In this document: piece after piece, positions 10,425 to 22,060 of the stretch
How the letters are laid out: each line of letters begins with the position of its first letter
Position numbering within the stretch: the stretch's first letter is position 1
Assembly (NCBI GenBank): GCA_005406025.1
Contig: BGZK01000157.1
Location: 186,001 to 250,000 of the forward strand
Reading direction: 5' to 3'
From: Eumeta japonica
Taxonomy: Eukaryota; Arthropoda; Insecta; Lepidoptera; Psychidae
Length of the DNA stretch: 64,000 bases
The notes under the pieces: model-generated
The model's database searches: none
What the model saw: only the letters and a program-made list of their open reading frames with translations
Told to the model about the DNA's origin: nothing
Program-made: the position numbers and the translations under genes

Positions 10425-12120
10425 GAGTAATCATAGACCAAAATTTGCTTTGTATAAGAATCGATATTATTCGCTTTTATGTAAGAATGTTTGATTATAA
10501 AAGAAAAAGTGTTTATGCGACTGGCAATGTAGGATAACCATTATTTCCTTTTCACAGTCAAAAATTTAGATATGATACATTCCTGCCTAAAGACCCAAAT
10601 TAAAATTATTCAATTTTCAGAAAATAATTATGACGTTGAAAAACACTAGAAATTTCAGGATACGAGGTATTATTTTAAATAATCTTTCTTTGATACGAAT
10701 ATGACTTCCCTTGAATAGACGAATCCATACCATCAAATTATGTTTCTTAGTTGTAATACCCGACATGTGTCGGAATAGATATATGACTTTTGACTAATGT
10801 AATAATGACTATGACTCTGAATAGATATACGACTTTTATATATTTGTCAACTGCTATTGATATCTTAATTATCTTAAAAAAATACTAAATATCTTATTCG
10901 CGAATAAAAATGCGTATTTTAATAAAGTAACTTAATAGACAGAAATATTTTACTCCGATCATTAATCTAAAAATAGGTGAATTTGTAAGATTTTAATAAA
11001 CGAGTAATACTGTAAGCCGAGGCCCTAAAATATTATTATTCAGGGTCCTATGTTAAAACCAATTAAACTGTTCTATCGAATTAATGGGCAGTTAACGGAA
11101 CCGGAGAACAAATAACCGACGATATTATTTACTGCGAGCGCCGTTACGCAATCATCGTTAAAACAATTTACAAAGTATTAGAAAATATGTTTTGGGCAAT
11201 TTATTTTCCCTCAAAGGAAACGGATAACAGTGCCGCGATAGTAAAAGTATACTGCCGAGTTATTAATGGAAATTGTTTTAAAGAAATACAATGTTTCCAA
11301 TGCTTCCCACAAAATCCATAGATTACTTGTCGCATTGAAATACTATGTTGATATTTTTGAAATAAAGCTAAAACCTTTCTCAAGAAAGTGGAGAATTTCC
11401 GTGTGAACCAAAGTTCCATTGTAAGAAAATTTGGAAAAATTCTACCTAAACTAATGTAGTCCAAATTGAAACTGCGTCTATATTGCAATTTGAAACGTTT
11501 TCAAAATTGTTTTATGGACGTCACCAATAGCCTATTATTTATTTACAAATTTTTAGTGTTTTTTTTTATTATGGATGACTTAAATCTTTGAATTTCCACA
11601 TGTCTTTCTTTATTTGATAATGATATCCTGGCCTAGAATCCGCCACAAGAAACAATCTTATCTCATCTTATTATGGTTTAGAATAATTTCTAGTGACGTA
11701 TTTAAATATAAAAACGTAAAAGTTGTCAGAAAAGACGTGCTACAATTAACTTTAATTAAATGATTTTTCGTAAATTATGTTTTTTAGTAAGTTGCACAGC
11801 CATTACTTGGAAAAGTTACTGCTGTGAAACCATAGCTTAGAATATTTAAAGAATTAAACAATGACTATGGTAATTCAACAATTGAGCTGCTTCACCGCTC
11901 GACTTCATGGCACTATACTTAATTTTTTTTTAATATTTCGTAAATAAAAACAATTTAATTTAATTTGCAGATCCAGTTTGTCGCGTAATTCCCTTACCTT
12001 AAGCCTCAAAATTAAAATGCCGTAGAATAATTCTGGCAACATGGTTTTATATAAGGTAATGAACATACTGACTATAAATATTGTAGCTTCGAATGGTAGG
12101 ACAACCAAGGTACGAGGATC
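10425..12120. other. AT-rich unassigned DNA
   Basis: No gene is recognised. Two related strings, GAATAGATATATGACTTTT and GAATAGATATACGACTTTT, lie about 40 bases apart near 10,770-10,840. A GC-richer patch around 11,095-11,160 has no open frame. Open frames on the minus strand at 11,201-11,488 and 11,905-12,108 have background composition. Confidence 0.3.
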
Positions 12121-12128
12121 GCATGCGT

Positions 12129-12196
12129 GCGTGCGTGTTCGTGTCTATGTGTGTGTGTGTGTGTGTGTGTGAGTGTGTGTGTATGAGTGTGTGTTT
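12129..12196. repeat. (TG)n microsatellite
   Basis: A run of TG dinucleotides with a few interruptions is followed by four TTA-type triplets up to about 12,216. Confidence 0.9.
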
Positions 12197-12739
12197 GTGT
12201 TATTATTATTATTGTAAGATTCGGAGAAATCTTCTTTATTAAGACATACACGATGAAGTTATGAATTCTCTTTTTATTTTGTTCTCAGCTCTCACTCCTT
12301 TTCATCAACTTTTATGCACTTGCTATCGGTATAAACGAATTGAATTTCTTTTTTCTACGTTTCTCGCTACGTTCACGTCTTCTATAGAATCTCCCCTTTT
12401 ATTCTAGACCCTTCATTACTTTACGGTTACAATTCACCATTCTACATACAAAGCTAAAATTGCGCTCTACAAGCACAAAGGTTATCTTAAGACAATCGTC
12501 CTGTATGTTATATTTTAGCTGTCACAATATTATGTGTATATTTATCATGTAATCGTTTATTATATTTGCATAGAGCTACAATATTCAACCAATTACGTAT
12601 TTTCGATAATAATAAATTGCCAGATGCAACATCGTAGGCTTGCGAATTCTCGTGACGCTTTTATTGACACGCCCAGACCAGCGCGCCATCTTCGCTTAAT
12701 TTATGCAGTGCTCGCCACTCAGTAACGACTGCTGCCGCG

Positions 12740-12805
12740 CATCTAGCTTACAATCTTTCTACGACAAACCTCCATCTAGCTTACAACCTTTCTATGGCAA
12801 ACCTC
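12740..12805 (+). repeat. 33-bp tandem duplication
   Basis: Two adjacent units (12,740-12,772 and 12,773-12,805) differ at three positions. The unit starts CATCTAGCTTACAA and ends CAAACCTC. In one frame it repeats S-S-L-Q-x-F-Y-x-K-P. The surrounding segment (12,640-12,920) is GC-richer than its flanks, as is typical of an old retroelement piece, but I cannot name it. Confidence 0.7.
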
Positions 12806-12919
12806 AGAAGCTTCGTCATGACGACAAAACGTGGTTTCTCAGCAGTTCCACGGCACATCAGCACCTCCCCTGGTGGCCGAATCTGAATGTCACTCTATCC
12901 ACGCGCCAACGACCCTCAT

Positions 12920-13925
12920 GAAGATTTGAGGCATCCTTGCGAGTTATCAATGCAATGTTTAAGTACAGAATAAAGTAATAAGTGCGTGCGAGGCACTAAA
13001 CATTGAGTCATGGCGTTGCATTATTGATGATATATTTAAAATCGTATTTAGATGTAAGAAGTAGTATTATCTCATACTTCTATTTAGAATTATACGTTTA
13101 TTTTACAGATTCCGTAGAAACATTTGTTTCATGTTTCCTTTTGATTGGCATCGATTGCGGTTCTGACATCATTAAGTCTAATGACTTATAGAGTCTCTAT
13201 AGACTCCCCGCTTTTGTCCGTTTCAGGCTATCCGGCTCAAGTGTCACCTGGCAAGTGATTACTTCTATTTAATGCACTAGCTAGCGTAGTTTAAATTTGA
13301 TTGCCACAAAAATTATTCGGGGGAGGTCTAAAGACTCTGTGGTTTGATTTCCCGGTAAGTAGAAGCAAGGATAAAATCTAATCATAAATTCCGGTACATC
13401 GTCAAGATTAAAATGAACAGGCCCTAGAAACTTAAATATTATTGTTATTTTAAACATAAAACAAGCAGGAAACTTAAAAGAATGTTTTTAATAATGATAC
13501 TGTATGAGGAGTCTTACTATAAAGTAAGGATGAGGTATAAACATTTTGGAACCAAAAAAAAGTAAATACTGGCTGGTAAAGCTGGAATATTGATTAAATT
13601 TAAAAAAATAAAATAATTCGAATTTCTTTTGTTTTTAAAAACAGAAGTTTTTTGTTCACAGTCTATCATCGCGTGGAGTTGAAAATGGAAAAAATTGGCG
13701 CGACTGTGCTTAAAAAATTACACTGTAGAATAACTTAGTCAATACCTACATGATACATATTTTACAGTTGCCCATTGGTGTAACGCTGAATTTAAGCGGG
13801 AAAGAACATTTACCTAAGATGATACTCACTCGGGTCGCCGAACAATGGTAAATAAGAAAATAGTAAAAAAACCGAAATAATATTTTTAGCAGGTAGTAAT
13901 GTAATGGTATATTTTTTAAAACAAA
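12920..13925. other. unassigned AT-rich DNA
   Basis: Nothing beyond short random open frames is seen. A poly-purine tract and AT-rich simple sequence occur near 13,550-13,620. Confidence 0.3.
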
Positions 13926-13929
13926 AATA

Positions 13930-14290
13930 CAAAGATGTCGACTGGTAGCATTTTGCACAAACGTTTGGAAATGAAAAGACTGTCTGCACGCTAGTGCCCA
14001 GGATGCTTACCGATACACAAAAACAACCCATACTGAACATTTCTAGAACTTCTTCGGAACCGTTACAAGATCCCGATAGTTTTTTAGGTGTATTTACAAA
14101 CATGGATAAAACATTGCTTCACCATTACAATCCAAAAAAATATCGGAAAAGGTCATCATCCCCAATCCCTAAGAAATTTAAGGTGAGTGGTTCTGCAGGA
14201 AGATCATGGGCTCTCTTTTCTGGAATAGTAAAGGGGTTGTCATGTTTCAATATCTGGACCATGAAGTTATGATTGATTTATATGTTTGGT
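13930..14290 (+). pseudogene. mariner transposase central fragment
   Basis: The frame from 13,994 contains PRMLTDTQKQ, then DPDSFLGVFTNMDKTLLHHY and PIPKKFKVSGSAG. This is the segment of a mariner transposase around its first catalytic aspartate (canonical T-x-D-E-x-W-x-H-H-Y; here the Glu after Asp is Lys). Just upstream in another frame, STGSILHKRLEMKRLSAR matches the end of the DNA-binding region. The fragment stops at 14,272. No TIRs or target duplication are recognised. It is a different lineage from the copy at 9.6 kb, judging from the TIR-less context and residues. Confidence 0.65.
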
Positions 14291-15640
14291 TGCAATACAG
14301 CTCCTATAATACAATAATAGAAATTCAATTTCGGTGATTCGTCTTCAATATCAGTTACAGTCACATGATAACATTAATGAGAATGCCGTTGGTGATATAT
14401 TGGTGATACATAGACAAATCTGTTAATAGGATAAAATGATGGTTTAGACATCATAAATACACTGCAAGATATAATTGTTGAAAATGTAACTCTGTAGTAA
14501 CATTAAAATAACTTTCGTTTTTGTTACCTACTACCTAGTATGTACAAATTATTTTTACAAAGCCCATAGCCATTTAGATAAATTCACCATCATGTTCTTG
14601 TAAAAGAAATAAAAATATTTTACTATCGGCAGTGCCTGCACAACGAACACGGCGCCGGTCGTGTTCCGATTTAGCATTTACCGCGCCAACGCAGAATTAC
14701 TTGAATCACTTTTATTCGGCCCTATTGAGGAAGCTTGTTGAGGCAAAAATATAATTTTCCGTTTAGACGCCTGCCCAAAACGCGTAAAACAAGTTTCGGT
14801 CCAGCGGGCGCGGGATCAAAATGAACGCTTTACAATTTTCTCTCAGAGGGAAAAATATAAGAACGAAACGGAGGGAGGTTTTTGTGGACGTCATTAAAAT
14901 TATTGGTTGTTTACCCGCCTTCGGGCCCTTCAAGGACGATTCGTGTTCCACGAAAGTGCACGGGATAAGTGATTCCCTTTTATGTGCTCTGTCAGCAAAA
15001 ACGTCACCAATTACTTCACTAATGAACATGGTCGATATCGAAATTCAAACTATTTTGCTGAACACATTTTTTTAGTTTAGTACTATATTATTTTACGTTT
15101 ATTAATGTTTTAGTACTTAAATTAAAACAGACTTACGAAATTCTCCATAAGCACATTTACAAGTCCTCACAAAGATACTGTAACCTTGTAAAAGGACAAG
15201 TGCAGAGAAACTGTTAGAAATTAAAAATCTAAATACTTCATATTCTTTTGCTGACAGCAAAGAAATAAAAAAAATATGTCAAAACATTGGCAAGTAGTTT
15301 ACCACCACCGTCTTATCCTTTCTTCGAATATGACTCGCAGTTTTGCAACCAGATTAGTAGAGCTAAATTAATTTACTTCTTTTATGAGAAAATATATTTT
15401 GTAGGTAGTTGTAAACTCTATCCTGTTATATATTTGGAAAAACTGAATTTTCCACTAAACAAAATTCGTTGCGTAATCGTTAGTGGTTAACGGGATTCGG
15501 ATTTTTTTGCTGACTTTTTTTGAATTAGCCGTAGGTAACTAAAAAAACGTAAAATCGAGTGGGGTCCTTATTCTTAGAGTATGTTTTTCAGGATGAGTAA
15601 AATTAAATAGCGTTTATCAACTAGCACATCGTTCTCGTAA
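14291..15640. other. unique-looking DNA with a GC-richer block
   Basis: 14,640-15,040 is CpG-rich and balanced in composition, and all frames are partly open: plus 14,821-15,075, minus 14,763-15,029. I find no splice structure or protein family. Conserved non-coding or regulatory DNA is one reading. The rest is AT-rich and empty. Confidence 0.3.
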
Positions 15641-16365
15641 TGGATGTATACTACTATATAAATCTATGTCGTGTCTGTACATTCAATTTTCTTGTAAACA
15701 CTTGTAATTGACATATGTTTTATGACTAAATGAACTCAATTATATTATTTTAAAAATGTATGTCTGTCTGTCTGGTTTTTCTGTTTGTCTGTGTGTATGT
15801 CCTTTTATAACTTAAGAACGGTATGACACATTACAATTGGTACACAATTCGAACAAGTGATCGCGCAAATGATAGATAAGTGTGTGTATCTGTCCATCTT
15901 TCTGAAAAGTTCAGTCATATCGTTAGTAAGTTATGATTATTATAACTTAAAAATGGTACGACTGAACTTGATGATAATGGGTACAGTCAAAACATGTTAT
16001 TGCACAGATGATAGACTAATATATAATAGTCTGTCTATATTTGTGTCTGTCTGTACGTTCTTTTATAATTTAAGAAAGATTTGAACTATTTTGATAAAAA
16101 ATGGTATATAGTTAGAACAAGTGATTGAGCAAATGATAGGCTACGGTCTGGCTGTATCTATGTTCTTCTGTAACTCAAAAACTGGTTGAATAATCGTGGT
16201 GAAAATCAGTGTACAGGCAGAATATACTATTATCCAAGTAATGGACTTCTGTCTATTTATTCGTCTGTCTATATATTATTTTATAACTTAAGAACGGCCC
16301 TGGATGAAAATTGGTTATTAGAATATTGATTGCGCAAATGATACGTTATATCTAATTTCCATATA
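15640..16365 (+). repeat. repeat with internal tandem units, copy 1
   Basis: A degenerate unit of about 105-132 bases recurs at roughly 15,808, 15,938, 16,065, 16,168 and 16,289. Each starts with TATAACTTAA-GAACGG-like sequence, passes through CAAATGATAG, and ends in GTCTGTCTGT tracts. The left edge, CTACTATATAAATCTAT at about 15,650, reappears in reverse at about 21,820, so a second copy lies 5 kb away in opposite orientation. It is non-coding and probably a non-autonomous transposon with an internal minisatellite. Confidence 0.7.
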
Positions 16366-16475
16366 CCATATGGTAAACATAAAAAACAATTATTACTTTT
16401 TTATTTCTTTAGTATCCTTATTCATTTGTTTTATATAGTGGCGTACGTGTGTTTATGTATGCGTGTATAATATAT

Positions 16476-16497
16476 ACATATGTGGATCCACATATGT
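16476..16497. repeat. 22-bp perfect palindrome
   Basis: A perfect palindrome is centred on GGATCC with the arm ACATATGTGGA. The following bases partly repeat it (CATATGTGGAT). No adjacent gene explains it. Confidence 0.85.
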
Positions 16498-17829
16498 GGA
16501 TGACAATTTTATTGTGGTTTCCCATGATTAATAGGTTAGTAAATCTGTTACTTCATTTGTTGGCGTTTATTTTAAAACAAAATATGTATTTAGTAATCGT
16601 TGTCTATATTAATATTATAAAGAGGTAAAATATGTGAATTTTTAGGTTTAGATGTATAAAAAAAATTGCTAGAACTACTAATCTGATTCTGAAAATTTTG
16701 TCATTAATTGGAAGCAATTATTTTGGTTCCGGAATCCAATAGAACTAAAACATTTTGCACTTTTGATCATTTCAGAATTTAAAATATACTATATTTTTAA
16801 ACCTGACAAAAAGTGTTTTCAGTAAGCAAGCCCAGTAATAATTGAATTCGAAAACAAACTAAATGTCTAGTTCATTTACCGGCGTGCACTTCCTAAATGT
16901 TTTGAAAAAGGAAATAAAATGTACATATAAACATTAATCTTTAAAAACTTTACAAAAAAGTGCGCTAGCCTCTATGTTTCAGTCACAAAGACGGTTTTTT
17001 TGCTAAAAATGACATCAAACACTCGTTCTGTGTTGAAGGCTTAAGGTATGAGCCCTTTAATATGAAATAAAATGCTTGTGAGAAAGTATGGAGCAGAGGA
17101 GTAAACAACAGTTAGTATGGAAATTCATGAATAAAGAGTTTACCTTTTACGGGACATAAAATAATAAAGTACTTTAGTAAACGATATGAAATGAAGTCTG
17201 TAAGTTAGTAATTGAAAAAAAAAGGACTTAACTATTTGTTCACCACAAAACTACAATCTAAATGAAAATGAAATTTAATGTGGTGATAGGTTGTATAAGG
17301 TAGGGACAAACTAAAAAAGAATGACTGGCTATTTATTGGAGTGAAAATGGTTTGAATATTGTGTGAAACTTTTTATGGAACGAGGTGAGACTACATAATT
17401 TGGTATAAGTGTTGCTTATTAAAAGTAATAAGCCTCGTCATTCACAGTGAGGTGCGGAGAGAGGGGATGACGTATAAAAATGGATATTTATTTTGGTCGT
17501 TTTTTTACGTGCCTAAGCCATTATCCAGCTGATATGAAGCTGGCGATATGTTGGACTAGCGAATGGGAAGGTTTTAGAAAAATAAAGCTAGCATTCGCGA
17601 CTGACGTGGTCTGCGAATTTGTATTATTTAACCGAACTACTCAACAGATTCTGAGAATCACTTCACTAATAAGAAGCTCGCACAGTAAAATAGAATACAA
17701 ACGTTCCTCTTTGACTTCGTCTGCATATTTGTGCTATAAGAGATTTGATAATTCTTACACTCATAGAAATCTGCAGTATCTAATAGTGCATATGAATAAT
17801 TTATTGTAAATTTTATTTTTATACTAGCA
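16498..17829. other. unassigned DNA with a 109-residue open frame
   Basis: The plus-strand frame 17,480-17,809 (109 residues, beginning MDIYFGRFFTCLSHYPADMK) is among the longer ones here not explained by a transposon. Its middle is somewhat GC-richer than the flanks. I recognise no domain, signal or neighbour that supports function. The remainder of the stretch is AT-rich and empty. Confidence 0.22.
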
Positions 17830-18015
17830 AAAAGAAGGAGTAAAATCTAGAGGCAAGACAGAAAAGGATTAAAATCGAGAATTGGTCCAAATCAAAATCG
17901 AGTGTGAGACCAACATTAGAATGAAGGACGTGACCGAAATCGGAGTAAGCATTACTGCGACAGGAATTGATAGCGAGACTGAGATCGAAAATCGGATCAG
18001 AATTGGAATCTCCTT
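17830..18015 (-). repeat. degenerate TCGATT-type tract, reverse copy
   Basis: On this strand it reads as purine-rich words such as AAAATCGAG, GAAATCGGAG and GAGATCGAAAATCGG. It is the reverse of the pyrimidine-rich tracts at 19.68-19.95, 45.65-45.84 and 60.28-60.40 kb. It is non-coding. Confidence 0.55.
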
Positions 18016-18439
18016 AAATTAAGACCTTCTGGATCTGCTTAAAAAAATAATTCTAAGTCCATTCCGGTTCAGCTGCAGACATTAACTGTACGGGCAAGTC
18101 ACCTACAAGAAGCGCCGACCAACGTCTGATGGATCAGGTAGTCTATTCACCAACAATAACTTAATAAGAAATAATAAATTTCGGTATGACTGTCAAATAA
18201 CCTACATAAATATTTCTATTAACGTGTGTAATTAAATTAGATAATTGCTGTACAAATATTCACATATTGTTGCAGCTCCTCTTTTTTTCCTTTTACAAAA
18301 GTATTTTACAAAAAGTACATAGTGTTAAATCTTATACGATGGCACAGAACCCTTCGTTTTCAAATCCTACTCTTATTTCGTCGGATTTCCTGCTATCGGC
18401 AGGCTTGGCTTAATTTAATTCAACTCAAAAACTCATTAT

Positions 18440-18900
18440 TAATTGATCCGTCCTTGTTGAGATGCGATTCCGCCACTTTGTGGTTGGAGAGCAACGGTTT
18501 TGGCCACTCAGCTGCCAACAACCGGCCAATGTTTGCGGGAAGTAATCTAGAGTTAGTAATCTAGGTTACTACCAGCAGTTTCGGCAAGTGCCCAACATCG
18601 AGCAACTGTCGAACGACAAATACAACCTTTGATCTTTTCAATAAAAAATCTTCGATCGAAACCCGCACACGTTTTCCGGTAGCGATTTCATTTTTAATAT
18701 CGCCCACGGCCTCCGGGCGAATTTTCCGAGTGGACCGCTCTGTGTTGTTACGCTTTAAATCGGAATACATTTCGTGGGTGCATCAAATTTAAATTTTTGA
18801 ATGAATTTATGCGCTCCGCGAAGTGGAACTCGCGGCGCCGCCCGCCGGCGTTTCGTACACATTAGTTGGTTCGGAAAATGATTCTCGTGCCGGTGCAGCT
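18440..18900. other. CpG-rich block, possible regulatory or exonic DNA
   Basis: GC content jumps relative to the flanks, with CGCGGCGCCGCCCGCCGGCG near 18,828-18,850. Frames are open on both strands (minus 18,561-18,770, 69 residues), but I see no family or convincing splice sites. It could be a promoter-proximal region or an old insertion. Confidence 0.25.
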
Positions 18901-19619
18901 GCAAAGTTCTAGTGTGCATTTAAAACTGCATCGGCAAAAGGCCATGTCAAAAACATGTTTCAGACAAGTGCGTATGCTCTTATGCTCCCACATCTACCTC
19001 CTTATGCTAGAATATAAGAGTAAAACTATAGAACAGCGGCGATTTTTCCCAATCTCGTAAAGCCTACTAATTATGATTTACACTTATGTTTTGACAATGT
19101 TTTCGTTCTCAACTATGGGAGAATATTTTCTGTAATGTATATTATTTAACTCGTTTGATAGTTGGATATCGCTTTTTCTGGCCTTATTTTTATTTACAAA
19201 ATGGCACTACACGAAAAAAACCGACTCCGAGCCGAACTCACACAGTCTTTGACGGTCAAATAGTCATTAGATATCTTATTTACATCACTCTGAAGTGAAA
19301 TAAAGTCGCATTTAGCTATTTTCATACGAAACACGTTTTAATTTTCTATAGTATTTAAAAAATTGCAAAGCTAACACATTTCTATAGATGCCATTCAATT
19401 TTTAAATTCTACTAAAAATATTTTAGAACTCATATATTTTTTCTTTATACTTCTTAACGATAAACATCGAAAAAACTTTTCAAGCTTATTATTATATAAT
19501 TACATGCCTGAAACTTGAGTTTTAGATAGCTATAACTTATTCAATAAAACGAAATTTGTAAAATTAATGAACTTCTTCTGAAATCAAAACCCGCAAATGA
19601 AAAATGTACAGCATTACAT

Positions 19620-19965
19620 GTAACTAGCTTCTGCCCGCGGCTTCACCCGCGTGGACTTTGAACACATCCCTTTATCTCATGTATCGGCCGTTTACGATCC
19701 CAATGCCGATTTCGATACCGATTTGTCTCACTTTTGACTTTGATCGTAGTCTCGCTTTTTAATTCAGAACCCGGTCTCGGACTAAGTAGATTAGGGTTAA
19801 AAAGCCCCGCTCTGATTTCTGACCTCGGCACCTCGGTTCGAATTTTAATTCCACACTCGATTCCAACTATGGTCCCGTTCTAGATTCCATCCTCATCCGG
19901 TCTCGACTTTCGATTCTGCTCTTCATCTTGTTTGCAATAAAGAAACTTTATTGCATTTATACTCG
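19620..19965 (+). repeat. dispersed repeat with CCCGCGG head and TCGATT tract
   Basis: It starts TAGCTTCTGCCCGCGGCTTC followed by ACCCGCGTGGAC, then about 280 bases of short pyrimidine-rich words (TCTCGACTTTCGATTCTG and similar). The same head-plus-tract architecture occurs at 60,215 and, more diverged, at 45,565. I associate the head with a very abundant lepidopteran repeat. Confidence 0.65.
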
Positions 19966-19973
19966 ATTCGGTC

Positions 19974-20471
19974 CAGTGGCGGCGCAAGACCTAAACTTAA
20001 TGTGGGCAAGGTATATTTCGCGAGGCCCTCTGATGGTGCATGAAGAAGAAAATATAAAATAGAAAATCACTTAAAGTTAAGTTTTTTATTCATTAAGACA
20101 CAAACCTAAATTTTTTATTTATCTTTCTTTGGAACATTAAATAAAAATGAAAGAAATAAATTTACTTTTCTTAGCAATTGTTTAAGCAATATCGCACAAC
20201 GCAGTTAGGCATTATTGATCATTGAAAATTCGTATAAAACCACGTCTAGTTTCGGCAAGCGCTTGCCATAGACTAAGTGAAGATATGTCACGTAACAAAT
20301 TTTATATGGATGAAAGAATCGACTTGAGATGTCTTCTCTAGTGAAACATATAACTCAACGGATTTTCCATACAAATTTATTTTTGACTGTTAGGCGCGAG
20401 GCCCTTTGCACCGCGAGGCCGTGGGCGGTGTGGGCCACCGCCCACGGCCTCGCGGCCTTACGCCGCCTCTG
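19974..20471. mobile_element. non-autonomous hAT element (498 bp)
   Basis: Terminal inverted repeats are CAGTGGCGGCGCAAGACC at the left and CAGAGGCGGCGTAAGGCC at the right, read inward. An exact 8-bp target duplication ATTCGGTC lies at 19,966-19,973 and 20,472-20,479. TIRs starting CAG and an 8-bp duplication are diagnostic of hAT. There is no transposase, so it would depend on an enzyme in trans. It inserted at the right end of the 19.6-kb repeat. Confidence 0.88.
20411..20455. repeat. 20-bp perfect GC-rich hairpin
   Basis: The arms 20,411-20,430 and 20,436-20,455 are exact reverse complements (CCGCGAGGCCGTGGGCGGTG on the left) with the 5-base loop TGGGC. It sits inside the hAT element close to its right TIR, whose own sequence shares the GCGAGGCC word. 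Confidence 0.9.
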
Positions 20472-20479
20472 ATTCGGTC

Positions 20480-21245
20480 GATGGATAATAAAAAAGAAGA
20501 AATTTAAAAGCATCTGTTTTGAATATCTAATTGTTGGTGTCATTAAATCCTTCATTAGATTGATCATCCATATCTTTTATATCATACCAAAGATAACTTT
20601 TTTTGGAAGAAATATTATAACCAGTCAATCTTCTCCTATCTAATACAAGTAGTTATCGTGGGATCCTCTAAGTAACGGGTAAGATGCTATGTTTTGTTCA
20701 GAGAAGTGATTTATGAAATCTGGTTATACCGGTTATCATCGGTGGCACGTGTCTATGGTGGTTCTAGGATCCTTTTTTTATCACACCCGCAAGAGTTGAT
20801 GTCTGATATTTGGATACGCTGACGGCGGTTTGGAAGTGCACAATGTTCCATTACTGAGGCAGCCTCAGCCCGCAACATCTCTTCTAACATATTTGCCTGC
20901 ACTGCCTACTGTCGAGGTTTCATTACAGATGAGAGACCAAGAACAAATATACGTGGGAAGTGATCCCAGTTCAATATTGGAAATCAGGTATCTACCTTAA
21001 TCTCTTTGTACAACATTTGGTTGTGAACGTAATTAATTTTGATTATATATCTTTTTTCGGCACTTGCTATCGGTTGGCGCCCATTGTACACTGTAATCAT
21101 GTATAACGTTTATCATATATCTCAATTGATAAAACAGGTAATTTAGACCTAAGTTGAACCGAGGTCACGTAAAAAACAACCATATGCCCTGAACCTCATG
21201 TCTCATTGAACATAAATTAAATATTCTGTATTGTATCTTTATGCT
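20480..21245. other. unassigned DNA
   Basis: No gene or element is recognised. 20,740-20,990 has a more balanced composition and may be an old transposon piece, but no frame could be assigned to a family. Confidence 0.25.
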
Positions 21246-21249
21246 TTTA

Positions 21250-21840
21250 TTTGCTTATAATGATAAACTCACTAATAAAAAATACAGCTGTACATAAGTT
21301 ATATAAATCACATACAAACATGCCAAAAAACATATAGGCAGACAGTAGCCTATTATTTACGCAATCACATTTTCTTACTGTCGGTACACAAATTTTCATT
21401 AACATCAGTGAAACCTTTTTGTTAATTATAGAAAAACATACAGACAGACAAAAAAACAAACAGAAAAACCGGAAAACAATAGCCTACTATTCACGAAATC
21501 AAATGTTCTTACCGCATACCAATTTTAATCACAATCGGTCAAACCGTTCTTACGTTATAAAAACACACATAGACAGACAGACACACAGTAAAACAACAGA
21601 CAGTGGCCTATCATGTCCGCAAATACATTTTACTATTGTATACCAATTTTAATTTTGATCGTTCGAGACGTTCTTGAGTTAAAAAGACATACAGACAGAC
21701 AGACAAACAGACAAAAATGAAAAAAATAGTATAATGTGAATCAATACATCATAAAACGATTATTTATCACAAAATTAGGCGAAAAAATATAAATATACAG
21801 ATAGAGCCAATAGATTTATATAGCAGTATAGATAATCTCT
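21250..21840 (-). repeat. repeat with internal tandem units, copy 2 (reverse)
   Basis: Read on the minus strand it shows the same architecture as copy 1 at 15.6 kb: CTGCTATATAAATCTATTGG edge, GTCTGTCTGTCTG tracts, then units containing AAGAACG and CAAATTG-like words at roughly 130-base spacing. At least three units are visible. On the plus strand these are the ACAGACAGACAG tracts at 21,440, 21,570 and 21,690. Confidence 0.65.
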
Positions 21841-21889
21841 GCAGTTGTGATTAGCCACCGATATCTATTTATTTTTCAATTCTAACTAA

Positions 21890-22060
21890 ATCATTTCACA
21901 AAAAACTAATCCGCTGTAGAAAGAGGGCCAGACAAACAGAAGGAGGGACTGATAGATAATTAGGTATCGAAACGTTCCATTCTGCAAGGACCATTTAAAC
22001 AGCGCCCAAGTGGTGTTGGGCTATGCTAGGCATAGGGTTCCGTAGTTGCCCATCATAATA
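21890..22060 (-). repeat. GGGTTCCGTAG-type repeat fragment
   Basis: GCATAGGGTTCCGTAGTTGC at 22,030 and the preceding block resemble the ends of common lepidopteran repeats, from memory. No internal structure was resolved. Confidence 0.35.

Noticed and set aside
15700..21740. CRISPR-like appearance of the spaced repeats
   Set aside because: Units are degenerate, contain microsatellite tracts and lie in an insect genome. There are no exact repeats with unique spacers.
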